DNA from: Paractinoplanes rishiriensis
GTDB taxonomy: Bacteria > Actinomycetota > Actinomycetes > Mycobacteriales > Micromonosporaceae
Direction of reading: 5' to 3'
Length of the DNA: 64,000 bases
NCBI RefSeq assembly: GCF_016862375.1
Contig: NZ_BOMV01000001.1
Location: 186,001-250,000 of the forward strand
The notes beneath the pieces were generated by a model. That model was given only the letters and a program-made list of their open reading frames with translations. It had not been told where the DNA came from and ran no database searches. Below are positions 25,071 to 33,410 of the stretch, piece after piece (positions within the stretch are counted from its first letter, which is position 1; every line of letters starts with the position of its first letter). Position numbers and translations under genes: made by a program.

Positions 25071-28000
25071 GTGACCAAGGTCTACCTCTCCGCCACCTAC
25101 TCCGATCTGGTGGAGTGCCGCGCGGCATTGGCGCTCGCGCTGCGCCGCCTCGGCCTGGAGGACGTTTCCGCGGGTGCCTCGCTGGCCGAGGAGCGCCGGC
25201 CGCTGGCGAAATGCCTCGCCGGTGTCGGGGAGAGCGACATCTGCGTGGTCGTCGTGGCCTGGCGGTACGGCTACGTGCCGCCGGGCTCGGACCGGTCGAT
25301 CACGGAGCTGGAATACCGGGAGGCGGTTCGGCTCGGCAAGCCCGTTCTGGTCTTCCTCCTCGACGAGGATGCGCCGTGGCCGCGTTCCTTCATGGACACC
25401 GGCCCGGCCGCCGCCCAGGTCGAGGCGTTCCGGGCCGGGCTCGAGGAGCGTCACCCGTGCGTCACCTTCCGCGGGCCGGGGGATCTCGGCACCGCGGTGA
25501 CCGCGGACCTGACCCGCTTCCTGGCCTCGACCGGGCAGCCCGTCGGCGGGCTGGGCACGCTGGCTCCGGACACGCTGCGGCGCTACTACACGATGCTGCG
25601 CGTCGGCAATCTGAACCTGGATCTCGACGCGCTGACCCCGGCCGACTTCCTCCAGGTGCGGCTCGAGTCGGTCTTCGTGGAGCCGGCTGTCCGCGCCGGC
25701 CCGCCCGGGCCCGAGCGCGAGCTGTTCGAGGTCGTGGCCGATCCGGCGCACCGGCGGCTGGTGCTGCTCGGCGATCCCGGGGCAGGCAAGTCGACGGCCG
25801 TGCGTGCCCTCGTCATCGCCCTGGCGCGGACCGGCCGGCCGGCCGACGACAGGCTGGCGGCCCTGGACGGGCATCTGCCCACGCTGATCCCGCTGCGCGA
25901 ACTGTCCGGCCAGGACGTGCTCGACTACCTGGACGTGCGCGGCCTGCACCGCGACGACCTGCTCGAATATCTGAACCGGGGCGGGCCGGCAGTCGCCTTC
26001 TTCGACGGCCTCGACGAAATCGCCGACCTGGACCTGCGGGCCCGGACCGCGGACCGGATCGACACGTTCGCCGAGCAGTTCCCGCAGGTACGCGTGATCG
26101 TCACCAGCCGGGCCGCCGGCTACCGTCCGCTGGCCGGCTTCGAGCATTTCACCATCCAGCGCCTCGACCAGCGCCGCAGCGACGAGCTGTGGGATCGCTG
26201 GCGCCGGTTGGGGCGGTCCGGCCCCGACCTGCCGCCCGCGGCCGCCGGCCCCGACCTGGCCGGCAACCCGCTGCTGCTCACCGTTCTGGCAATCATGGGG
26301 CAGGGCCGGTCGCGGGCCCGCGGGCCCGCGCTGGAGCAGGCCGCCGACGTGCTCCTCGACCACTGGGACGCCACCCGGCACCTCGGCGGGACCGATCCGG
26401 AACCGCCGGTGATCGCGGAGTTCCTGGCCGGACTCGCGGTCCGGATCTTCCCGGACGACAGCATCGCCCCGACGGATCTCGTCGCGCTCGCCGCGGCCCA
26501 CCTGGCCGACCGGCTGTCGCTGGACGAACCGGGGTCGGTGGTAGCGGCCGAGACGATGATCCGCCGGCTCGAGGAGCGCAGCTTCCTGCTCGGCCGGGAC
26601 GACGCGGAGAACTACCGCTTCACGCACCGCTCCTTCCTGGAGTTCTTCTGCGCCCGGGCCGTTGCCACCTGGCCGCTCGACCGGTTGACCGCCCTCTACA
26701 CCGACCGCTGGGCGATCCCGGCCTGGCACGAGGTTCTCCGGCTGGTCGCCGGGAGACTGCCCGAGCGGGATGCCGCCGCGATGCTTCGCCTGCTCGCCGA
26801 CGGGGCGGGCCAGTCGTGGCAGCCCGGCCCGCTCGATCCGCCGCCCGGCTACCTGGTACTCGCCGTCCGCTGCCTCGGCGAGGTGGACCGGTTCGAGTCC
26901 CCCGAGGTGAGAGCGGCCGCGCAGCACGTGCTGGGGCGGATCATCCTGCTGCTCGAGCACTGTGTGGCCATCGACGACCCGGCTACCGTGACCCTGATCG
27001 AGGACGAACTCGTCCCGGCGGTGAAGGCCTGCGGAGCCGCCTGGCCCCGGCGGCGCACCTATCTGGAGTGGTACCGGCGCCGCGGCGTACGGCTGCGGTG
27101 GGACGGTGTCGCCACGCCGGCCGCCCGGATCGCCGCGATCCTGGCCAAGGCGGCCGACAGTGTGCACGAACTCTTCGCCGACGAGCTTCGCACCGGCGAT
27201 CCGGTCGCTCAGCGGGCCGCGATCGCCGGTCTGGCCACCCTGGCCCTCCGGCCGCGGTGGACTGCCACGGACACGCACACCCACATCCGCGCTCCGCTGC
27301 TTGCCCACGCACGCGGTGCCGAGGACGCCACGGTCCGCTCGGCGGCGCTGGTCGCGCTCGCGTTGTCGTTCGCGGACGACGATCCGACCAAGGACGCGCT
27401 GGTATGGGCCGCTCACCATGAGCGCGCGCCGGTCCGGGTCGTGGCCCTCGCCGTTCTGTCGCACAGCCGGGTCGAGCCGTTGATCGTCCAGGAGACCCTG
27501 CTCGAGGCCGTGCGCGATGCCGATCCGACGGTGCGGTTGGCCGCGGTCGTCGCGGCGGAGGGCGACGCCGGTGCCGAACCGGTACGGGTCGCCCTGCGCG
27601 AGCGAATACAGTCCGACCCTAGCGCCGCCGTCGTGTCCGCAGCCGTCGAGGCGCTCGGGCCCGGCGACGAGGACGCCGGCCCGCTGTTGCAGGCCCGGGT
27701 GCCCGGCGAATCGGACGGGTCGGTCCGCCAGGTGGGAGTCGCGTTCCTGGCGGACCGGGCCGGGTCCGATTTCTTCCGTGACCGGCTGAAAGCGGACGAG
27801 GACGAGGGCGTGCTCGGTATTGCCGCCAACGCACTCGCCACGCGGTTCGGCGCGGCCGACGAGGTCCGGGACATCCTGCTCGGCCGCCTGCGCACGGATA
27901 CCGCGGCGAGCAGCCGGCTGGCCGTGGCCCGCACCGCCGCCGAGGTGCTCCCGGCCGACGCCGCCGTGCTCGAGGCGCTGGGCCATACCCTCCGCAACGA

Positions 28001-30404
28001 TGAGGCGGCCGAGGTCCGGCGCGGTGTACTGGCCCTCATCCAGCACGTGCCCACGCTGATCGGGTGCGCCGGCACGGACCCCGACGAGGCGGTCCGGGCG
28101 GCGGCCGTGACGGCGCTCGGCACCGCCGACACCGACGACCGCCGGACCGTCGAGCTGGCCCTGGTCGCCGCGGTGTCCGACACGTCGCCGACGGTACGGG
28201 CCGCGGCCGTCACCGCACTCGGTGAGCAGGTCCTCCTGGCGCCCACCGTCCTTCTGCTCGGCCGGCTCGGCGAGGCCGACGCTGATGCCGCGGTCCGGGC
28301 TGCCGCCACCCAGGTTCTGGTCGCGCACGCCCTCGGCAGGCCGGAACTGGGCCGGATCAACACGGGGTTGGCTGCCGAGACCGTCCAGGAGGTGCTGGCG
28401 GATCTCGTCAGAGGTCCGCAAACAGACGAGCACTTCGGCGCGCGCCTCGTCGACCGGGTCCGAGTCGCAGCCGACCCCGCGGTGATCGAGGCCTTGGCGC
28501 TCACGTACGTCGATGCTTTCGGGCCGGTCGCACCGATGCGGGCGGCCCTGCTGGAGCGCACCAAGGACCCGGGCTCCCGGATTCGGGTGACGGCGGTGCG
28601 GCTGCTCGGCCGCCGGTACACCGAGGACGCCGAGGCCCGCCAGGTCCTGATCGACGCGGTGATGGACGGCGATCAGGCGGTGCGCGTGGCGGCCGCACAG
28701 GCCCTGTGCCGCGCCGCGACGGCCGACCACGACATCCTCGCTCTGGTCCGGGAACTGGCGGCGAACGCACCGGATCCGCTGGTCCGCGCGATCAGCGGGC
28801 AGGCGTTGACCTGGCTGCCGGACGCCGATCCGGCGCGGCTGCCGGACCTCCCGGTGCCGGAACCCGAACTCGCCGAGCCGGCGGCGGAAGAGCCGGTCGA
28901 GGACGACCTTCCGCAGGTCATCCTCAAGATCGATTCTGTCTTCCGGAGGAACGGGCCGCCGGTACACACCTTCGTCGAGCCGCCGGACTACGACCTGCTG
29001 CGGATGGCCCTACGGCAACCCGGCCTCGGCATCGTGATCGAGGGACCGACCGGCATCGGGAAGACCAGCCTGGTGCACGCGTGCCTCGAGGAGCTCCGGG
29101 ACGAGGGATACCGGGTCGAGGAGTTGTCCGCCCGCGATCCCAGGCACCGGCCCCGGCTCCTGGAGATTCTCGGCGGCGATCACGACGGCACGGTGGCGGT
29201 CGACGACTTCCACCGGCTACCGGCCGAGCTGCGCGGCCGGGTCGCCGACTATCTCAAGCTGCTGGCCGACCGTGGCGACGAGGACCGCAAGCTGCTCATC
29301 GTCGGGATACCGGACACCGGCCGGAACCTGGTCCGGTTCGGACACGACCTCGGCACCCGGATCCAGATCTTCCAGCTGCCCAAGGTGGACGACGACCTGG
29401 TGCTGCAGATGATCCGGCGGGGCGAGAAGGCACTGAACGTGACGTTCGAGCAGGCGGGCCAGATCGTGCGGCAGGCGGCCGGCAGCCTGAACGTGGCGCA
29501 GATCCTCTGTCTGCACATCGCCCAGCTGAGCCGGATCGACCGGACCGCCGAGCAGCACATGGTCATCACCGACGGCATCGACCGGGCCATGCAATACCTC
29601 GACCGGGCCCTGCACGCGACCTACCAGGACGTGGTGCACCTGTTCTGCCGGCTCGACGGCGACAAGCGGCGCACCTGCGTCGACCTGCTGCTGCGGCTGG
29701 CCGGCACGGACGGCGTACTGGCCCTCGACGACGTGCAGCGGGAGGATCCCGCGGTGGCGCGGGACATCCGGACCGCAATCCTCGAACCGTTCCCGAACGG
29801 CTTCGAGGGACCGGTCGGCGATGTGCTGCGCCAGCATCTGTTCCTGGACCCGCATTCCCGGCAGCTCGTGGTGGAGAATCCACTCCTACTGTTCTATCTG
29901 CGGCAGCGCGAGCGGACGGCCCTGGTCCGGGCGACCGGCAAGCGCGACGAGGCGCCGCGGTCACAGATCTTCATCAGCTACAGCCACGAGGACGCCGACC
30001 TGCTGGCCCGGTTGCTCCGGCACATGACCCCGCTCGAGTCCCGGGGCCTGCTCGACGTGTGGGTCGACACCAAGCTCAACCCGGGCGACAGGTGGCGCGA
30101 CGAGATCGAATCGGCGCTGGACCGGGCTCAGGTAGCCATCCTGGTGGTCAGCGCGAGCTTCCTGGCGTCGAAGTTCATCACCGAGGTCGAGCTGCCCCGG
30201 CTGCTGGCGGCGTCGCGGAGCGACGGCTGCCGGGTGTGGCCGTTGATCGCCGGGCACAGCGTGATCGCTGAGATCCCCGAACTGGCCGGGTTCCAGGCGT
30301 TCAACAAGCCGTCCGAGCCACTCACCAGCCTCAGCGAGGACGAGCGGGAACGGGTCCTCAGCAGGCTGGCCACCGAGACCCTGCGGGAGTTCGCCTCGAG
30401 TTGA
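25071..30404 (+). CDS. Giant STAND protein: DUF4062 - NACHT - HEAT repeats - second AAA-like ATPase - TIR
   Basis: A protein of 1777 residues. DUF4062 is at about 1-150 (KVYLSATYSDLVECRAAL). A NACHT NTPase follows, with P-loop GDPGAGKST (234-242) and Walker B VAFFDGLDEI (about 307-316), and the FTHRSFLEFFCAR block typical of NACHT proteins at about 515. HEAT-like repeats with the VRxAAVxALG pattern run from about 690 to 1290. A second P-loop NTPase has GPTGIGKTS (about 1325) and VAVDDFHRL (about 1374). The C-terminal TIR domain (about 1630-1775) begins SQIFISYSHEDADLL and includes DVWVDTKLNPGDRW. This resembles NLR-like antiphage STAND proteins but with two ATPases and TIR-type ends. Whether the TIR domain has NADase activity is uncertain: the position aligned with the SARM1 catalytic Glu is not clearly conserved. 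GTG start; only a weak ribosome site. Confidence 0.85.
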   Translation: MTKVYLSATYSDLVECRAALALALRRLGLEDVSAGASLAEERRPLAKCLAGVGESDICVVVVAWRYGYVPPGSDRSITELEYREAVRLGKPVLVFLLDEDAPWPRSFMDTGPAAAQVEAFRAGLEERHPCVTFRGPGDLGTAVTADLTRFLASTGQPVGGLGTLAPDTLRRYYTMLRVGNLNLDLDALTPADFLQVRLESVFVEPAVRAGPPGPERELFEVVADPAHRRLVLLGDPGAGKSTAVRALVIALARTGRPADDRLAALDGHLPTLIPLRELSGQDVLDYLDVRGLHRDDLLEYLNRGGPAVAFFDGLDEIADLDLRARTADRIDTFAEQFPQVRVIVTSRAAGYRPLAGFEHFTIQRLDQRRSDELWDRWRRLGRSGPDLPPAAAGPDLAGNPLLLTVLAIMGQGRSRARGPALEQAADVLLDHWDATRHLGGTDPEPPVIAEFLAGLAVRIFPDDSIAPTDLVALAAAHLADRLSLDEPGSVVAAETMIRRLEERSFLLGRDDAENYRFTHRSFLEFFCARAVATWPLDRLTALYTDRWAIPAWHEVLRLVAGRLPERDAAAMLRLLADGAGQSWQPGPLDPPPGYLVLAVRCLGEVDRFESPEVRAAAQHVLGRIILLLEHCVAIDDPATVTLIEDELVPAVKACGAAWPRRRTYLEWYRRRGVRLRWDGVATPAARIAAILAKAADSVHELFADELRTGDPVAQRAAIAGLATLALRPRWTATDTHTHIRAPLLAHARGAEDATVRSAALVALALSFADDDPTKDALVWAAHHERAPVRVVALAVLSHSRVEPLIVQETLLEAVRDADPTVRLAAVVAAEGDAGAEPVRVALRERIQSDPSAAVVSAAVEALGPGDEDAGPLLQARVPGESDGSVRQVGVAFLADRAGSDFFRDRLKADEDEGVLGIAANALATRFGAADEVRDILLGRLRTDTAASSRLAVARTAAEVLPADAAVLEALGHTLRNDEAAEVRRGVLALIQHVPTLIGCAGTDPDEAVRAAAVTALGTADTDDRRTVELALVAAVSDTSPTVRAAAVTALGEQVLLAPTVLLLGRLGEADADAAVRAAATQVLVAHALGRPELGRINTGLAAETVQEVLADLVRGPQTDEHFGARLVDRVRVAADPAVIEALALTYVDAFGPVAPMRAALLERTKDPGSRIRVTAVRLLGRRYTEDAEARQVLIDAVMDGDQAVRVAAAQALCRAATADHDILALVRELAANAPDPLVRAISGQALTWLPDADPARLPDLPVPEPELAEPAAEEPVEDDLPQVILKIDSVFRRNGPPVHTFVEPPDYDLLRMALRQPGLGIVIEGPTGIGKTSLVHACLEELRDEGYRVEELSARDPRHRPRLLEILGGDHDGTVAVDDFHRLPAELRGRVADYLKLLADRGDEDRKLLIVGIPDTGRNLVRFGHDLGTRIQIFQLPKVDDDLVLQMIRRGEKALNVTFEQAGQIVRQAAGSLNVAQILCLHIAQLSRIDRTAEQHMVITDGIDRAMQYLDRALHATYQDVVHLFCRLDGDKRRTCVDLLLRLAGTDGVLALDDVQREDPAVARDIRTAILEPFPNGFEGPVGDVLRQHLFLDPHSRQLVVENPLLLFYLRQRERTALVRATGKRDEAPRSQIFISYSHEDADLLARLLRHMTPLESRGLLDVWVDTKLNPGDRWRDEIESALDRAQVAILVVSASFLASKFITEVELPRLLAASRSDGCRVWPLIAGHSVIAEIPELAGFQAFNKPSEPLTSLSEDERERVLSRLATETLREFASS

Positions 30405-30429
30405 GCCGGCCACACCCGGTGTCCGGCAC

Positions 30430-31998
30430 CTACCGCGGCGAGCTCGGCCGGCGCGTTTCCCGCAGCCGGGCCCGGTCGGTGGCGCGCCGGTGTGCGTTCG
30501 CCAGCAGCCGGGTGAGGGCGGGCTCGGCGGCCGGGCCCGGGTTGAGCACGCTGGCCCAGCCGTGGGTGGCGTAGACCGGGTGCGGCACGATCCGGTCGAG
30601 GGCCGCGAAATCCACCTGGTCGCGGTGGTCGGGGAAGTCCTTGGGCGGATAGCCGAACACCTCTTCGAAGTGGATCCTGCCGAGCTCGACGTTGAGCCGG
30701 AAGACGCCGATCCGGTCCAGCCGGGACTCGTCGTCGAAGCCGGGCAGGTCGTGGCCCACGATGGTGGCGAACGGATTGCGCCGGTCCGGGCCCACGAAGT
30801 AGAACCGCTCGTCCCAGGCCATCTCGGGGGTGCCCGCCTCGGGGCCGCCGACCAGTTCGGCCACCTCGGGCAGCGCCGCCAGGCGGGCGGCCGTCTCCTC
30901 GGCCGCGGCCGGGAAGCGGTCGACGTGCCACACGGCGTCGCAGCCGGCGACCGTCGAGGCGTCCAGCGGGAAGTAGTCGGCCGCGCCGGGGCGGGCCGCG
31001 CGGTCGCGGTCGATGGCCGCGGCGTCGACGACGAGGTCACCGGACAGGCCGGCCTCGAACGTTCCGGCGGCCGGCTGGCCGAGGCCGAGAGCGACCGAGG
31101 CGCCCAGGCTGCCGGCCACGAACGCGTACCGGCGGCCCAGGGTCGCGGACACGGTCGCGCCGGCCGGCTGCCACTCCAGGTCCATGCCGGCCAGGTGCCA
31201 GGTGCTCGGGTGCCGCTGCAGGTGCCGGTTGTGGGCGAAGACCAGCGTCGGGCCGCGGCCGTGCTCGGCGACCCGGAGGTCCAGCAGGTTCCGGGCCATC
31301 CAGGCGTCGCGGACGCCGAGCAGCAGCGAGGTGCGCTCGGCACCGGGCGCCGGGTCGGCCGCGACGGCGTGGTAGCGCAGCAGCCACCGGGCGGTCTCGC
31401 CGTACAACCGGGCCCGCCGGTGTCCGGGCCCGGCCGGCCGGGTGTCGAGCAGGGTCAGCAGGTCGTCGGCGATGATCCGCAGGGTTACCGCGTCCGCGGA
31501 CCGGCCCACCGACTTGGCGGCGTCCATCAGCGCCTCGGTCGAGCTCCACCGGGTGTCGTCGCCGATCAACCGGTCCAGGTCGGGGACCGCACCGCCGAGG
31601 TGGTCGCTCAGGTGCCGCAGGTACGGTCCGGGGCTGGGCGCGCTGACCATCTCGAGCGGCGCGTCGAAGCCGTGGAACGACAGCCGCTCGCCGGCCGGGA
31701 CCGACTCGTTGTGGGTGCGCATCCAGGTCAGCAGCTCCCGGTTGGCCGCGACCTCGCCCAGCCGGTGGCTGAAGCCGGTGGCCAGCGCATCGTCGAGTGT
31801 TCCGGAGAAGCCGCGGACGTAGTCGTCGACGGCCAGCGCCGCGATCCGGTCGGACTCGACGGCGATGGAGCGGAACCCGTGGGCGACGAGCCGCTTGACG
31901 ATGTGGTTGCGCAGGCGCGGGAAAGCCGGCTCACCGTGGGTCGGCTCGCCGAGCGCGAGCACCTCGAGGCCGGGCCGGGTTGCCAGGAAAGTCTCCAT
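30430..31998 (-). CDS. Erythromycin esterase family protein
   Basis: A protein of 522 residues. It has the Ere-like block ALGEPTHGEPAF (about 15-26) with the conserved His/Glu, then AVESDR. Members hydrolyse macrolide lactones (EreA/B/C) or act as succinoglycan-type esterases; this one may or may not act on macrolides. The ATG start at 31998 has TACGGT 7 nt upstream, so the mRNA may be leaderless. It is divergent from the tandem-MerR gene, which is the likely regulator, and convergent with the STAND gene. Confidence 0.82.
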   Translation of the reverse strand: METFLATRPGLEVLALGEPTHGEPAFPRLRNHIVKRLVAHGFRSIAVESDRIAALAVDDYVRGFSGTLDDALATGFSHRLGEVAANRELLTWMRTHNESVPAGERLSFHGFDAPLEMVSAPSPGPYLRHLSDHLGGAVPDLDRLIGDDTRWSSTEALMDAAKSVGRSADAVTLRIIADDLLTLLDTRPAGPGHRRARLYGETARWLLRYHAVAADPAPGAERTSLLLGVRDAWMARNLLDLRVAEHGRGPTLVFAHNRHLQRHPSTWHLAGMDLEWQPAGATVSATLGRRYAFVAGSLGASVALGLGQPAAGTFEAGLSGDLVVDAAAIDRDRAARPGAADYFPLDASTVAGCDAVWHVDRFPAAAEETAARLAALPEVAELVGGPEAGTPEMAWDERFYFVGPDRRNPFATIVGHDLPGFDDESRLDRIGVFRLNVELGRIHFEEVFGYPPKDFPDHRDQVDFAALDRIVPHPVYATHGWASVLNPGPAAEPALTRLLANAHRRATDRARLRETRRPSSPR

Positions 31999-32063
31999 GG
32001 CTTTGACCGTATCGTTGAACTTGCTGTTGATAGTTTGGGCGGAGCCTAGCCCGGGAGGATGGC
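31999..32063. promoter_or_regulatory. Divergent promoter region of esterase and MerR genes
   Basis: For the plus strand, TTGACC (32003-32008) and GATAGT (32029-32034) are separated by 20 nt, the long spacer typical of MerR-controlled promoters. For the minus strand TACGGT (rc of 32006-32011) lies 7 nt before the esterase ATG. A regulator bound between them could control both genes. Confidence 0.45.
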
Positions 32064-32798
32064 CTGAACCCTCAAAAGCTGGCAAAGGAGCACGGCATCT
32101 CGGCGCAGGCCGTGCGCAACTACGAGGCGGCCGGGGTGCTGCCGGCCGCGGGCCGCACCGCGAGCGGCTACCGGGTCTACACCGAGCGGCACGCCGGCGC
32201 GCTCGCCGCGTTCCTGGCGCTGGTGCCGGCGTACGGCTACCCGGCCGCGCGCACCGTCATGTGGGCCGTGCACCGCGGCGACCTGGACGCCGCGTTCCAG
32301 GCGATCGACGCCGGGCACGCCCAGCTGACCCGGGACCGGCAGACCCTGGACGCGGTCGAGTCGGCGGTGGGCCTGCTGCTCGACCGGCCGCCCGCCGACC
32401 GGCCGGACCGGCCGCTGCCGGTGGGGGCGGTGGCGCACCGGCTCGGCGTCACGGCCGCCGCGCTGCGCAAGTGGGAACGGGCCGGCATCCTCACCCCGCA
32501 GCGCGACCGGGCCGGCTACCGCGTCTATCGCGTCGCGGACGTCCGCGACGCCGAACTCGCGCACCTGTTGCGCCGCGGCGGTTATCCGCTGGCGCACATC
32601 GCGACCGTGGTGCGGCACGTGCAGGAGGCGGGCGGCGCCGAACCGCTGGCCGCCTCGCTGGCGGACTGGCGGCGCCGGCTGACCGCCCGCGGCCGCGCGA
32701 TGCTCACCGCGGCCGCCCGGCTGGACACATACCTCGCTGCCGAGCCGCCGGCCGGCGACCCCGGCGCGGAGAAGCCGGGCCGGGGATCAGCGGCTTAG
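32064..32798 (+). CDS. Tandem-MerR transcriptional regulator (TioE-like), apparent CTG start
   Basis: A protein of 244 residues with two MerR-type HTH segments. The first begins LNPQKLAKEHGISAQAVRNYEAAGVLP (1-27); the second is PVGAVAHRLGVTAAALRKWERAGILTPQRD (about 118-147), each followed by GYRVY. The first domain is complete only if translation starts at the CTG at 32064, which has GGGAGG 5 nt upstream; the GTG at 32112 would remove half the first HTH. The nearby ATG (32059) is out of frame and stops at once. TioE-like regulators have this double layout. It is probably the regulator of the divergent esterase gene. Confidence 0.75.
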   Translation: MNPQKLAKEHGISAQAVRNYEAAGVLPAAGRTASGYRVYTERHAGALAAFLALVPAYGYPAARTVMWAVHRGDLDAAFQAIDAGHAQLTRDRQTLDAVESAVGLLLDRPPADRPDRPLPVGAVAHRLGVTAAALRKWERAGILTPQRDRAGYRVYRVADVRDAELAHLLRRGGYPLAHIATVVRHVQEAGGAEPLAASLADWRRRLTARGRAMLTAAARLDTYLAAEPPAGDPGAEKPGRGSAA

Positions 32799-33410
32799 CA
32801 GTCCCTGCTCGAACGCCGCGGCCACGGCCGCCGCGCGGTCGCGGACGCCCAGTTTCGCGTACGCGTGCAGCAAATGGGTTTTGACTGTCGCCTCACTGAT
32901 GAACAGCTGGGTCGCCGCCTCGCGGTTGCTGTTGCCCCGGGCGATGAGCGTCAGCACCTCGAGTTCGCGCTGGCTGAGCGGCTCCTTGCCGGGCGAGCGC
33001 AGCGAACCCAGCACCCGGCCGGCCACCGCGGGCGACAGCACCGACTCGCCCCGGTGCGCCGCCGTGACGGCCCGGAACAGCTCCTCGCGCGGGGTGTCCT
33101 TGAGCAGGTAACCGGTGGCGCCCGCCTTGATCGCGGGAAGCACGTCCCGATCGGTGTCGTAGGTGGTGAGCACCAGCACCCGGGCCCGCGAACCCTGCTC
33201 GCGCAGCGCCTTGATGGTGCTCACCCCGTCCATCTCGGGCATGCGCAGGTCCATCAGCACCACGTCCGGGTCCATCGCCCGGGCCACCGCCAGTGCCTCG
33301 CGCCCGTTGCCCGCCTCGCCGAGCACCCGGAACCGGTCGTCGCCCGCGAACATGCCGCGCAGGCCGTCCCGCACCACCGGGTGGTCGTCGACGATGACCA
33401 GGCCGATCAT
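32787..33410 (-). CDS. LuxR-type (NarL family) response regulator
   Basis: A protein of 207 residues. The receiver domain has the acidic pair VIVDDH and phospho-acceptor D54 (VVLMDLRMPEMDG), Thr in VLVLTTYDT, and Lys in YLLKD. The C-terminal HTH LSQRELEVLTLIARGNSNREAATQLFISEATVKTHL is the LuxR/GerE type. It overlaps the sensor-kinase gene by 4 nt (ATGA), so they form a cognate pair that probably controls the ABC transporter genes upstream in the same operon. The 3' end overlaps the convergent MerR gene by 12 nt. Confidence 0.93.
   Translation of the reverse strand: MIGLVIVDDHPVVRDGLRGMFAGDDRFRVLGEAGNGREALAVARAMDPDVVLMDLRMPEMDGVSTIKALREQGSRARVLVLTTYDTDRDVLPAIKAGATGYLLKDTPREELFRAVTAAHRGESVLSPAVAGRVLGSLRSPGKEPLSQRELEVLTLIARGNSNREAATQLFISEATVKTHLLHAYAKLGVRDRAAAVAAAFEQGLLSR

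Noticed and set aside
24969..28967. 1332-residue minus-strand open frame opposite the STAND gene
   Set aside because: Product is low-complexity Arg/Gly/Asp sequence from the complementary frame of a high-GC gene; no domain, and the plus-strand frame has clear motifs.
28706..30271. 521-residue plus-strand frame inside the STAND gene
   Set aside because: Alternative frame of the same strand, Arg/Pro-rich; no motif.
30405..30429. Hairpin between the STAND and esterase genes
   Set aside because: The ACACC/GGTGT stem is only 5 bp with a bulge, too weak to call a terminator.
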